Source: Dichetophora obliterata (Eukaryota > Arthropoda > Insecta > Diptera > Sciomyzidae). Taken from it: a stretch of DNA of 64,000 nucleotides. Below the pieces are notes generated by a model that worked only from the letters and a program-made list of their open reading frames with translations, had not been told where the DNA came from and ran no database searches. Below are positions 22,569 to 33,539 of this stretch, one piece after another. A program made the translations under genes and the position numbers. Positions within the stretch are counted from its first letter, which is position 1. The number at the start of each line of letters is the position of its first letter. Location: positions 95,614,283-95,678,282 of the forward strand of contig OY986435.1 of assembly GCA_963920525.1 (NCBI GenBank). The letters are read 5' to 3'.

Positions 22569-24442
22569 GGTTGGTTGGTTTAGATGGTGATTCTACATGC
22601 AAGTAGGATCCAAGTAGCTCTAGTGAGCCGTTTTGATACCATAACCTCGTGTTTCTGTTGGTTGACTGGGCAGCGCACTGCTAGGTTATAACCATCCGGT
22701 GCGATTGATGAACGTTAGGAGATTGTTGATTTTTGTTGTTGAGAGTTCCTCTAGGTTGCTGAGGAGGGGCCTGCCAAGCGTTGTTAGTCTGGACCTGGCC
22801 AGGGCCGGGCAGGTGCACAGAAAGTGTGTTAGTGTTTCTTTTTCATTTGGGTCATCGCAGCTGCGACAGTGGGTGTTGAAAGGTAGTCCGATTCTCTCGG
22901 CATGAACTCCGATGCACCAGTGACCCGTAATAAAAGCCGTTAATCTGGCTATGTCGCTCCGGGGCTTTGAGAGCATCTGTTGAGTTCTGCCTATATTGTA
23001 AAGGGGCCATATTTTTCTTGATGTGCTGCAGGTTGGTAGTTCCCTCCATCTACGACCGGCTAAGGTTAAGTAGTAAGAACGAATTCCTCCCTTGACTGTG
23101 TTCAGTGGAACTTCGACTGGTTCCGCTCTGGAAACATCAAGGGAAGAACCCCGCCTGGCCAATTCATCCGCCTTTTCATTACCATAAATGTTCCTATGGC
23201 CGGGAACCCAGATTATGGTAATGCTAAGTTGGTGACTTAGCCGGGCCAGTTCATCCTTACACTGCCTTACCAGTTTGGAGTTGGTACTGATCGCAGCTAA
23301 AGATTTAACGGCAGCTTGGCTATCCGTCAGAATAGCTGCGTTAAGGTGGTTGGTGTTAGCTCTCCTTAAGGTGCGACAAGCTTCTCTTATCGCAAAAAGC
23401 TCGGCCTGAAAGACGCTGGCTGAGTTTGGTAGACGAAACGAGTCCGCCACCCCCAGTTTCTCAGAGTATATGCCCGCTCCCACTCCGCATTCCATCTTGG
23501 AGCCATCCGTGTAAAAGGACACATCGAAGGCTAGATCAATTCCCCCATTGCGCCATTCCACCCTGGTGGGAAACTTGGTTGTAAAGGATTTCGTGAAGCC
23601 GAGTTTGGGAGTGTCGTAGTCCGTTTTTCCAGGAAGCAGTTCCCGAGGTAGCGGATTAAGAATGTTGCTGTGTCCATATGGTCTATTTCGCCAGTTGTAC
23701 GACTCTCTGAGTCTGACTGCACTGTTTGTTGCAGTAAGCTTAATGTGTAAATCTATGGGGAGTAAATGTGTCAGGACATTAAGTGCATCAGTGGGGCATG
23801 AGCGGATACCCCCCGTGATACCTATGCATGCGGATCGCTGGATCCGAGCTAGTTTTGTTGTGTTGTATGCTTTATTCAGTGCAGGCCACCATACTAGTGC
23901 ACCATACGCCAAGATGGGTCGCACTACTGCTGTGTATAGCCATAAGAGCATTTTTGGTTGAAGACCCCATTTTCTACCAAAGGTTTTTTGCAGGCGTAGA
24001 AAGCTATACAGGCCTTCTTGACCCTTTGTTCGATGTTAGTTTTCCAGCTTAGCTTAGGATCCAGAATGACACCTAGGTATTTTGCGCTACTGGATAGTGT
24101 AAGAGGTTGGTCGTTGAGCTTTGGAAGGACAAATTGTGGCGCTTTGGTTTTTGTGGTGAATAACATCAGTTCCGTCTTGCTAGGGTTAACTCCTAGGCCG
24201 CACCTGGCAGCCCAGACACTGAGTTTTCCCAAAGCAACCTCCATTAGCTCACTGAGCGTAGAGGGGAACAGTCCTGACACCATAACAACCACGTCATCCG
24301 CATAAGCCACCACTTTGACCCCATTGCAATTTAGTGTATTAAGAAATTCATTCATGGTGATAAGCCAGAGTAGGGGGGAGATTACTCCTCCTTGCGGAGT
24401 ACCCCTACTGACAAATCTCGTGAGTTGGCAGCCACCCAGGTC
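22569..24442 (-). mobile_element. 5'-truncated LINE with RNase H domain
   Basis: TGTTTAGTTT occurs directly at both junctions (22559-22568 and 24443-24452), a 10-bp target duplication. The minus-strand 3' tail is not poly(A) but AAACCAACCAACC. The copy begins in the reverse transcriptase domain and is truncated upstream of it. It interrupts the left inverted repeat of the Tc1 element. Confidence 0.85.
22686..24440 (-). pseudogene. LINE ORF2 C-terminal half: RT end, RNase H, zinc knuckle
   Basis: From the minus-strand 5' side: SRGTPQGGVISPLLW, then AYADDVVVM (RT motif C), GLGVNPSKTELMLF and KYLGVILDPKLSW (RT end), with a frameshift at about 23945. The next frame (22686-23951) holds YTAVVRPILAYGALVWWPA, an RNase H domain with FYTDGSK, ELFAIREA, LTDSQAAV and GHRNIYGNEKADELA (four acidic positions kept), and a C-terminal HCRSCDDPNEKETLTHFLC finger. 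RNase H plus this finger is the layout of I/LOA/R1-type LINEs. The long 421-codon frame shows limited decay. Confidence 0.88.
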
Positions 24443-24609
24443 TGTTTAGTTTAATAAATTAACTTAATTTATAGTAAAAATATATATTAAGTTGGCTTAA
24501 AATTAGGAAACCAGAAAATACTGCTTAATTTCATATCACAGCTTATTTTAGCAGCAGTCACTTGTTATTTATAAATTTTTCGTATTAATTAATGATATCT
24601 GAATTTTTA

Positions 24610-25640
24610 TTATTTGGTATGATAGCCCTTGTTGTCCACAATAGATCTAAGGTGGTTTGGCATTGATGCGACCAGTTTTTGAGTGATAGTTGGCGAAATA
24701 TTCGCCCACTTCGTTTTCAATATCTCTTTCAGGCGATTTTTGTTTGAAATTTGATGTTTCCGGATGGTTTTTTCCAATAAAGACCACACATTTTCAATTA
24801 CATTAAGGTCTGGCGACTGTGCTGGCGGCGTCATCAATTATTGGCAGTTGTATATTAGCCTAGTTTGCACAATACCCGCTTTGTGCTTTTGATCGTCATC
24901 CTGGTAAAATCGGAAATTCAATTTTATACCCAGAACCTTTGCACTCTGCAACAAATTGTTCTTCAGGATCTGTAGGTACTTAAATTTGTAAATTGTTGTT
25001 TCAATAAACGGCAACTACCCAGTACCAGCAGCTGACATTCATGCCCAAACCATGACGCTGCCACCGCCATGTTTTATGGTTTGTTTTAAGTTTTTTTTTT
25101 TTGTTGACCTCGGTATTCGGTTTTCACCACATATAGCACATACCATCTGAACCGAATAAATTGATCTGCGATTTATCTGTAAAAATAACTGAATTCCAGA
25201 TTTCTGGGGAATTGGACGTATGTTCTTTCTCGTGGTTGAGTCTGCATAATCTATTTTTGGGGCTAATAAACGGCTTGTTTCGTGTTACTCGGCCATGAAA
25301 ATTCTTTTTGCACAAGACACGTCGAATAGTTTCAGCACTAAACTGTTTGCTTAGGTCAGTTTGAACTTCAAAAGCCATTTTCGGAGCTGAGAGTCTCGGG
25401 TTAGCCTTTATCTTCCGTACAATATGCTGCTCGTCGGTTGCATTAAAAATTTTGTTTGGTGCTTCTTTCCTCTTATTGTGCATAGATTCTTATGGACGAA
25501 GCGCTCGATGATCTTTTGCACTGTAAAGGAATTGATATTAACCATTTCAGCCATTTTTCGCTGCGAGCTGCTATTTTTATCATAGTATATAACTAATTCT
25601 CGTTGTTGTAGCGTTGTGCGCGCTCCTATTTTAAATAATC
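24610..25640 (-). pseudogene. Tc1 transposase, broken
   Basis: Minus-strand pieces give SQRKMAEMVNINSFTVQKII (helix-turn-helix), a frameshift near 25480, NPRLSAPKMAFEV and IRRVLCKKNF (second DNA-binding part), FTDKSQINLFGSDG (first Asp, with Lys in place of the usual Glu after it), KHGGGSVMVW, YQDDDQKH (second Asp) and SPDLNVIENVWSLLE (Glu), ending SMPNHLRSIVDNKGYHTK. At least two frameshifts and internal stops (one in the middle, about 24840) inactivate it. Confidence 0.82.
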
Positions 25641-26282
25641 ATAGAAGCAGACACTTGAAGCAAAAAAATCAGACTAAAAAGCTAACACAAAGCAATTATA
25701 GAAACAGAACGAGAGCATAGCTAACGAAAGTACCGTTAGATAGCGCAGCATTATAGTACCGTAACAGAGAGAAGTGAATGCATAAAATAAGCTGCGAGAT
25801 GAAATTAAGCAGTATTTTCTGTTCTCTTATTTTTTAAACAACTAAATATATGTATTCACAATTAATGAAATATTTATTTCACTAGACTTTTTGCTCTTTT
25901 AAATGACACCATACTATCTTTTGTATTCCAGTTAGTTTTATTTTTATAAAGCCCTAAAGTTTAAAGTATGCACTGCATAAAATAAGCTGTGAGCCACTGT
26001 AGATGGTAAGACGCTCCAATGTAAAAGTGAATTTAAGACTAACATAAGTTTAATTTATTTCTCAATCCATCATATTATTGTCTGAGTTTTATAAACTTGT
26101 TTGCTAAAATTAGAAATTTTTATAGCTCCCTTTAGAATTATAATTCTGCCATGAGCCGGGCTAAGTAATTTTTTTGAAGAGCTCTCGCTCCCGAGCTGGA
26201 GTCTACTAAAATTTCCAAATCGTCCAGGCTCTTTGAAAAAAGTTGCCATCAATCAAGAAAAAAGTGTGTTTTATATCGTGGT

Positions 26283-26696
26283 CATGATTCAATTATATAT
26301 AAGGTTGAGTAAGTTGAGAGCACATATCTGTTGGCGAATGTCAAAAACATCTGTTTGGTGTTGTTATCTTTTACTTTGACATTCACCGATCCAAATTCCA
26401 TTCATCCAGCGTTTTTGTTTAAAATAGTCACTGGGCACTTTAAAAAAGAAAACGTTTTCGTTTACTATTTCGGCATTTTGAAGCTGTAACAAAAACTCAA
26501 ACTCCAAGAAAATTGTTTAAAAACTATTTTAAACACAAATTTCATATTAAAATTCAATAGTTTGACTTCTAGTCAGAAATTTTAATTTGATTGTTTACTT
26601 GTCTTTTTTGTTTTATTTTGACATTTTGCGATCCAAGTTTTGTTGTTGTATGAGAACAATTTCATGGTTACTTAACCTTATATATAATTGAACATG
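26283..26696. mobile_element. MITE with ends around TTCAATTATATATAAGGTT
   Basis: The left end is CATGATTCAATTATATATAA then GGTTGAGTAA. The right end read inward is CATGTTCAATTATATATAAG then GTTAAGTAA. Just inside both ends is a TTTGACATT(C/T)(A/G)CCGATCCAA-like block, also inverted. The element is about 414 bp with no open frame. It could be a Tc1-derived MITE, but the target duplication is not clear. Confidence 0.7.
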
Positions 26697-28019
26697 GTTG
26701 TTGTATATTTAGTCGGTAGAAATAATTGCATAATAGCTAAAAAGAAAATATTAATACTTTTAAAACAAAATTTTTGGGATAAGTCTGAGAACAAATCTTC
26801 TTTTAAGATATATATATGATTCCGCATTTTTTAAAATGATAAGATTAATTTTGATATTAATATATTATAAAGAATAGTTTTTGATTATTTGTTTATAAAT
26901 TTTGGCTAGGCACTTTTAACTGAAATCTGCGTCAAAGAGATAGAAATGTCAAACCAAAGATTATATAGTATAAAGATGTGCCACGTAGAACATTAAAAAA
27001 AAAATATTTTTATCAGATCAATACGTAAGCTTTTATGAGCGCTATGAATAAGCTTTCTTGATAGTAAAGTTTCCAATCCTTGCATGCACATTCTCTCTGC
27101 AATGCTCTTTCACTCTTCACTCACTGTTTGACAGCAACAAATGTTTTTGATTGTTTGCATTATTTTCATGATGATTTCCTTATTTTGTGCGAAGCAGATT
27201 TTTCTTATTCACTGCTTGCTACTAATATTGACTATTTTTGATTGACTATTTTTGATTGACTCAGCCAGAGCAGTAAAATCTGCATATATATTCAGAATCT
27301 TAAGGAAAACTGAATAACGACATACAAATTGTTTATAAATAAAATTTTTAATTCACATTGAATTTTAAAAAATTGATTAGTAATTAATTTTAATTATTTT
27401 TTTTCGTTATTCAGAATAATTAATTATTTTTTTATTCATATAAATGCTATTTACAAAGAATGCAATTCAAAAAGAATTTCAAATTTTTCAATAAATAATT
27501 TTTTGTGCATTATTATTTTTTGATTCATAGCCCATTCATGTGTTATTCATTTTAAATTTTATAGTCATTATTAATATTTTATTAATTACTAATTTGGTTC
27601 ATTATTCAAAAGAGAATAACAAGATTTTTTTTTTCATTTTATTTATTCATTTCATTTTATTTAATGAAAATATTAAGGTAAAAAGTATGATTCTAGCAGG
27701 ATGGATATTTTACGTATTTTGGTTTTAGTAATAATACTCAAAATTACCTGCATCAAAGTCGACGTGGTGAGTTCTTAGTGAAAAAAAATTCTTCAGACTT
27801 TTAAAACCCAATTATCATATATTTAACTAAAGATTTTGTTTACAAACAATGTTCTTAGCGTTTTAACTAAATTTAAAAATCCCTAAGCCGCAATTTTACA
27901 CTATAATGGGATTTGCAACACTTTAAACTCTTTGAAATGAGTAAAATAACAGAAATAACTCAACAAAGATACGTCAAAAATAAATCAAAACAATACAACG
28001 AAATCTTCGCGGTGGTATA
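26697..28019. other. AT-rich spacer, no gene seen
   Basis: Sequence is over three quarters A+T. The only structure is a short direct repeat TTTTTGATTGACTATTTTTGATTGACT at 27225-27262 and T-rich runs. A 62-codon frame at 27540 is low-complexity. Confidence 0.4.
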
Positions 28020-28330
28020 AAAAACTAGATCAAATACTGTGCGTTGTTGCCACGCCCCCGTTGCCAAACGCCCATAACATGTTATCAGTGAAACGGCAAG
28101 AGTAAATTGTGGTCGAATACCGAATTCCGAGGCTATGCGGCCTATAACTCCAAAGCAATTCGATATCGCAAATTTGGGTGGTGTAGGAGGTGCCATGCCC
28201 CCTTGACCAACGCCCATCACATGTTATCAAGGAAACGCTACTTGTAAATTGTGATCGAATACCGAATTCTGAGGCTTTACGAAATGTGAATAGAAAGCTA
28301 TCCGATATCGCATATTTGGCCTATATAGAG
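28020..28330 (+). repeat. Dispersed repeat family B, two tandem copies
   Basis: Two diverged units of about 145 bp (from about 28045 and 28190) each have CCACGCCCCCGTTG or CATGCCCCCTTG, CCAACGCCCAT, ACATGTTATCA(G/A), GAAACG, and TCGAATACCGAATTC, followed by ATTCGATATCGCA-type text. A reverse copy is at 19265-19385. No gene is present. Confidence 0.65.
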
Positions 28331-28879
28331 GTAATTTTGAGTATTAACCATATTTTCTAAATTCTTTCACAAATGTAGAATTTAGAAAATTTATACAAAA
28401 ATCGTTAGATCAATACAAATGATAGCTTAAATGAAAGATATAAACGTCTTATTTGCAAACATGTATAAATTTTGTAATATGAAAAAAATACTTTTGAAGT
28501 TATAGGATCATAACTGGGGACATATTTTTCAAAACTTAAAAAAATCGAAAAAATCTTTGAAAATTCTTCAATTCTTTTCGAATTGCATTCGTTCTATAAT
28601 ACTCATACAATCTAACACAAAGTCTATATTAATAAAAGTTATTTTCTGATTTGTTTGTTTAATTGACATTTATACAAATCTAAATAGCTTAAAGGACTTC
28701 GCTCAATTTGAGTACAAATATTGTGTGCATCCTAGAATAGATTGTAACATACTTAGTTTTGATCACGCTCATTCCACCCATTTTCACTTATGTAAATTTT
28801 GATATTGAAAATCTTTCTTGAAATAAATTTTTCGCAAATTAAATTTAAAGAATTTCAGAAATTTTAACACTAAAAACAT

Positions 28880-29235
28880 TCACATATCTTTAGAATTTCA
28901 GAAATTTTTGGTACAACGACTTTTTCATAAAACATCGTTCCCCAAGAATGAGAAAAAACGGCATGAAAATCAAAACTTTGACTTTCGATGCAAATAAATC
29001 CGCAGTTTTTAAATATATTTAATTCAAATTTTTTTGATCAAAGTTTTAGTAAAAGCACTTTACAGAAATAGTTTCAACTGTTGCGTTAGGTCAGCGAATA
29101 TATTCTTTAATTTTTTTTTTTAAACGGTCCAAAATATTGAAATTTTACTCAAAAAATGATTAAAAAAATGTTTTTGTTGTATAAATAAGAACAATTGAAA
29201 ATTGCATTTCTAAGTACTTTTCATATAGTAAAGCA
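28880..29235 (+). repeat. Dispersed repeat family A, copy 3
   Basis: The blocks follow the same order as at 10551-10870: CACATATCTT, AAAATTTTTGGTACAA-like text, CCCAAGAATGAGAAAAAA, GCGTTAGGTCAG, GGTCCAAAATATTG, TGTTTTTGTTGTATAAAT and a CTTTTCATATAGTA end. A longer insert of about 30 bp follows AAAAACGGC. Confidence 0.6.
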
Positions 29236-30972
29236 TGTATTTGCAATAATATAGTAAAGATATATATAATAGTAGTTAAACAAAAAGTTTTTCCGGAAAA
29301 AAATAACTTAAAAAATATTGCTTACAGCATTATTCGCGGCTAAGCTTCAACTGATGGAATCGCCCTTACAATAATATAATACTAAAAATATCATGTTACC
29401 ACAACGGCAAAAAAAACCAAGTCAACACACAAAATATACCTAGGTTTTGTCATCTTTATGATATTTTATTCTTGAAATTATATAACAAAAAGATAAGAGA
29501 TAATGTAAAAAATATAAAAACATTAAGTTATATAATGTTCGTAGGGCAGTTTAGTAAAAAAATTGCCTACATTTTTTAAGTAAAACCTAATGAAATTCTG
29601 CTTCATTTTGTTGGCAGCTACATCGTTTATAAAGATGTTTCGTGCATCAAATCTTTACATATCACTTCTATTGCTTTTCAATATTATGCTCACATTTGCT
29701 CACATTGTCGCTTAATTATTCTCTCGCTCTCAAAAGCTTTAAATCGTTCGCCCGCTGACTCTCATAAAGCTTTTATGTGGATTTATGATAAATCCACATT
29801 CAAATTTTACTGTGCCACTTGCTTCTATGGCGGTGGCACATCTTTCGTTTATATTATCTGTGGTCAAACTGAACAAGTTTCTCAATGGCCGCATTCAGGA
29901 CAGACAACTGTAATGGTGGCGTTACCTTAGTGAGCGATGTTTTGACGTAGAATTACGTCTTACAGCGCGGTTTGTATGGGGGTAATTTTAAAAAAATTTT
30001 GAAAAGTGATTATTTGACACTTTGGGGTATACCTACAGCCTTTAATATTCATCGCACAAAAAAAAAATGCCAAAATATCAGTTTTAGTGAGAATAAAACG
30101 AATATCTAATAAAATAGCAAAATCTAAGAAGATGAAAAATTCATTTATTCGTATGAGAAATGCACAGGCTGCTTATGCTGTTTTAAGGTTGTTGTTGTTG
30201 TGTTTGCTTGTTTGGTTCTTTATCACGTCGTTCGTTGTTTTGCTGCTTTTGTTGTTGTTTTTGTTGTTTTTTATTAATATGTATGTAAAACATACATATA
30301 TAAATACACATCAGATGCTTTCATTTTTTTCGTTTCCCAGATAGCCAATCGGCTCGGTTGAAAACGGTGTGCACTTTTAAAAGCACTAAAGCGGACCGTT
30401 TCGTTGTCAGCAAACTATGCATTGTGTGTTTCATATAAGCGTACCATTTATTAAGTTGTTTATTTAAATACAAATTCTAAATGTTTGATAGTTTGAATAA
30501 TTTTTGATTTTAAATACAAATTCTAGTTGCTTGATAGTTTAAAATCGTTTATTGAGCTTAAGGTCAGGCTAGAACAATTAATTGCTCTAACTTATTTTTT
30601 TTCAATGAACAACAACATTTTTAATATGAAAAGAAAAAAAAAACATCACTAGCTGATTAATTAGTTAGCTGATCGATTAACTAGTTAAACATTTAGAAAT
30701 ACTACAAAGAAACTTTGCTTACTAAAAAAGAAAACAAAAATGTAAGAAGAATATTACCAAACTCCACGGAAATTAAAATAATAGCCCGCTGAATTTCCAC
30801 GCGAATCAAAAAATCCCACGCTGAATTAAAAAATTAAATAGGAATTCCCAGAAAGAAAAATTCCTAAGGGCAATGCAAAATTACTACGAATGGGATTTTT
30901 CCAACATAACTGGCAACTTTGCTACTAGCTGTTGATCAAAGAAATAAAATATAAGGAAATGGTGTTACCCTC
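29236..30972. other. Spacer with simple repeats, no gene called
   Basis: Contains GACGTAGAATTACGTC, a short palindrome at 29943-29960, a TTGTTG-rich stretch at 30185-30270, and a CCACCGCC/GATGTGCCAC word at 29830. The 85-codon frame at 30087-30344 is a by-product of TTG repeats and I do not call it. Confidence 0.4.
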
Positions 30973-31444
30973 ACATACAGTGTGGGTGTATTTCTTTATT
31001 CATTCCGGATAAAGGAGAGAACGGATAGAATAGATTGTTGTTTATCCAGAACAGAATGAATAAAGAAACGGTATTGGAAAAGAAAGAACATTTTGTTTTT
31101 ATTAAAACCAGAAACATATTTTTTGTATTTAATTAAAGACAACAAATACACCAGATAAAATTTAAAAAATATTAATGCAACAAAGCAATCTAAAACATTT
31201 AATGTAAAAAATTTTTCCATTTTCATTTAACGAAGTTTTACTTCAAACAATCGAATATAACCTCACATACAAGGAATATTCTTTTTATTCTACCTTAGCT
31301 GATAGTATAAAAAGAACGCGTTCGGAATATTCCGTAAGAATAAAGAAATACAAAAAGAAAATTCCGGATGATCAAAACTGAGTAAAGAAACAAAAACAGT
31401 CATTCCGGACATCTGGAATGAATAAAGAAATACAGCCTGTATGT
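30973..31444. mobile_element. MITE with ends ACATACAG...TTTCTTTATTCATTCC
   Basis: The left end reads ACATACAG, then GGTGTATTTCTTTATTCATT. The right end inward reads ACATACAGGCTGTATTTCTT then TATTCATTCCAGAT. A third, internal CTCACATACAAGGAATATTC sequence at 31262 resembles the left flank CTCACATACAG. The words GGAATGAATAAAGAAA and TTCCGGA recur inside. About 472 bp, no coding sequence. Confidence 0.65.
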
Positions 31445-31740
31445 CATGAACCAAAAAGAGAAGATCACGCAATCAGCAGTGCGAGAAAAAAGTATTTTTT
31501 TCGTGCAACGTCATCGGTCAGAAGCAAGCTATGAAACTGTCAACTTGCATACGTTTTGCATGCAAAACATATGAAAACTCGGATAAAAGTGAAAATTTAT
31601 AAAATTAATGAGCTTAATTCGCGAAAAAAGTGCTTGAATGCTTTGTTTGTTTATATTTCAATGCAGTAACTAAATGTAAAGAATGCTGTAAAACAAAAAC
31701 TGCAAATAAATAGAATACAACATTGGATGTTCACTTTGTT

Positions 31741-31746
31741 TTTATT
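31741..31746 (-). terminator. Polyadenylation signal of the P-like THAP gene
   Basis: AATAAA on the minus strand lies 45 bases beyond the stop codon. No competing signal is nearer. Confidence 0.5.
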
Positions 31747-31791
31747 ATTGAACTGTTTGGTTAAATTTTCTTTTCCTCTGCATCGAATTGT

Positions 31792-32943
31792 TCACGATTT
31801 CTTAAATAATCTTATTTTAAAAAACATTCGTGCGCGGAAAAAATTTTTTATTTTGTTGTCACACATAACATCCTCTGCACTTGTAATGTGCGTCTGCAAA
31901 TAATTTTTGCTTATTAGCAGCCCTTCACCATTTACGTCGTTGAACACTTCTTCCAACGCCCTCATATGCGCCATGAGTTCTTCCGTTGGCTTAGACAAGC
32001 CGCCCTCACTTAAATGATCTACCCAACTAAATGATGCTGCCGCTCCTTCTTCTACTCTTATGTTCGGAACGTCTCTGTGCAATTTGCGGTAGATGTATCC
32101 TGCGAGGTTTTCCAAACCGTCGTATTCCAAATCATTTAATTCGTCATCATCGTTTCCTTCGTCCAAATTCTTGTCCTCCACAGTTTCTGGGAAACCTTTC
32201 TCAGCGTGTTGTTGCATTCTACGCATTCCTTTTTCATGATTTTTGGCAGCTTGACGCAATGAAAAATTTTCTCTTTTCAGCTCTTCACTGCAAGAAAAAG
32301 ATTAAAAATATTGACTTCATAAAATTGTTAAATTGTACTTACGCTTGCGACTCTAGCTGCCTTATTTTCGCTTGAAGTAACTGCTCTGAAGAGCGGTTAG
32401 AAACAGAAGCGTCCATGTTTTCTTTTTCTTTTTCCTCTAAAGGAAAAACTTCTTCTTCGCGCCGCTGCACTTTTTCCGTGGCCAACAACTCCTGAAGCAG
32501 AGCACTAACGATTTTTTTGTTTTCGCGCTTTAAAATTCGCTGACATCGTTCTGAATTTGCTGGCTGCACCTCCTTGGTCATAACTGTTGGGACAGCGCCC
32601 GGCTTTAAGCGCATAGCTTTGCCAAAACCTATCGTAACATTTTAAAAAAAAATATTTACGTGGAAATGTAGAAGTACTTACCCATTTCAACTTGGAGCCT
32701 TCTTTCGAAGTCTTCAGGCAGAAAATGATCTCCAGATTCTTGCCGTGGCAGTGTCGACATTTTGCCGACAAAAAATCTCCCATTGCTTACAAGTAATTTT
32801 TTCCTTGGGAAAACGGTAGAAACCAACGTATTTGTTTTTTTTTTGCTGTTGCAATTAATGCATGTCGCTACAGCACACTTAATTTTAATATAAAAACACT
32901 TTATAATACTATGACAATTCTTTAAAATTTTAAGAAATAACAT
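31792..32943 (-). CDS. THAP protein derived from a P-like transposase (N- and C-terminal parts joined)
   Basis: Three minus-strand exons join in frame: 32943-32682, 32628-32343 and 32287-31792, 347 codons plus stop. Both introns have GTAAGT donors and AG acceptors and are only 53-55 bp. Domains: residues about 20-90 are a THAP domain (KCAVATCINCNSKKKTN, FPRKK, GDHFLPEDFE, then RLKPGAVPTV); residues about 110-195 are charged and likely coiled coil; residues about 230-347 match the P-transposase C-terminus (LENLAGYIYRKL, SWVDHLSEGGLSKPTEELM). The RNase H-like catalytic core is absent. One zinc ligand is missing: the CxxH Cys is Ser (SGDH), with a small deletion before it. The first ATG lies about 20 codons upstream of the domain. 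It may be a pseudogene or a repressor-like derivative. Confidence 0.65.
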
Positions 32944-32987
32944 TCAACATCCAATCACTAAGCGTAAACAAAAGATTTTGTGACCGA

Positions 32988-32995
32988 TGACGTCA
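32988..32995. promoter_or_regulatory. CRE-like palindrome TGACGTCA between two THAP genes
   Basis: A perfect TGACGTCA sits 45 bp upstream of the minus-strand P-like ATG and 265 bp upstream of the plus-strand THAP exon. It overlaps the right inverted repeat of the P-like unit. It is a known CREB/ATF target, but a single 8-mer in 64 kb is weak evidence. Confidence 0.3.
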
Positions 32996-33259
32996 GACCT
33001 ATCAGCTGTTTTTGTTTACAATATGGCGGCTCTTTTCTTTGCATGATCTTTATTTCTTGGTTCATGAGTGTATGTGTACTGCGGTATGTTTCGTGAATTG
33101 AGTGAGTGAGATGGAGAATATTTTTTGACACTTGGATCGTTCTGTCGGCCGAAGTAATAGATAAAAAAATTACTAATATTGAATGTCTTATTAAAAGCTA
33201 TTTTTATTGATAATTTCAGTGACATTAGTAAAGTTTATGATATAAACAACTATACAAAC

Positions 33260-33327
33260 ATGCGTTGTGTTGTAAAAAACTGTTCAAGTAGTCAGAACTT
33301 GAAGAATAATGTGGTTTCCTTCCATAA
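33260..33327 (+). CDS. First coding exon of a THAP zinc-finger gene
   Basis: ATG at 33260 (context CAAACATGC) opens a 22-codon stretch beginning MRCVVKNCSS and ending VVSFHK, followed by a perfect GTAAGT donor at 33328. MRCxVxxC plus VSFH is the canonical N-terminus of THAP domains, where an intron often follows at this point. It gives the first CxxxxC zinc pair; the rest of the domain must be in later exons, which I could not find in the next several kilobases. It is divergently arranged with the P-like gene at 31792-32943 and the start codons are 316 bp apart. It could be a host gene or another P-like remnant. Confidence 0.55.
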
Positions 33328-33539
33328 GTAAGTATATGAACACCAGTTGTATTTTTAAACGAAACAAATTTATTTATAACGAATTGTGTTTAAAAAAGTT
33401 GTTTAAAGTGATAATTTGTGCATTTCCAATTGGAAATAAGTGAAAAAGAAGCCAATTGGAGTACGTTGTTTAAGCGCCAATTTTAAGGGATTAAACTGTC
33501 AAAGTATTTCAGGGGCGTATTCAATTTACATATTTCCAC

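Larger units (their letters stand above)
22448..25999 (-). mobile_element. Tc1-like element with long IR/DR ends, interrupted by a LINE
   Basis: TA at 22446-22447 and 26000-26001 flank ends that both begin CAGTGGCTCACAGCTTATTT and continue TATGCAGTGCATAC. A second, inner copy of the end motif lies at about 24513-24560 on the left (CACAGCTTATTTTAGCAG) and at about 25765-25845 on the right, giving the IR/DR layout with inverted repeats of roughly 235 bp. Without the LINE the element would be about 1.67 kb. The minus-strand transposase gene is degenerate. Confidence 0.85.
31508..32993 (-). mobile_element. P-element-like unit, internally deleted
   Basis: ACGTCATCGGTCA at 31508-31520 is inverted at 32981-32993, bracketing a spliced THAP-transposase gene that lacks its central catalytic region. 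At about 1.49 kb the unit would be a deletion derivative of a full-length P-like transposon, as KP is of the Drosophila P element. No 8-bp target duplication is visible at these exact ends, so the boundaries are tentative. A second short pairing (GGATGTT) lies just inside the outer ends. Confidence 0.5.

Noticed and set aside
26950..29870. A 2.9-kb element suggested by GATGTGCCAC inverted near 26975 and 29835
   Set aside because: Only about 10 bases match exactly and the neighbouring sequence does not pair convincingly.
30087..30344. 85-codon plus-strand frame with a Leu-rich hydrophobic stretch
   Set aside because: The hydrophobic run comes from TTG repeats; no conserved motif and no signal of a transcript unit.
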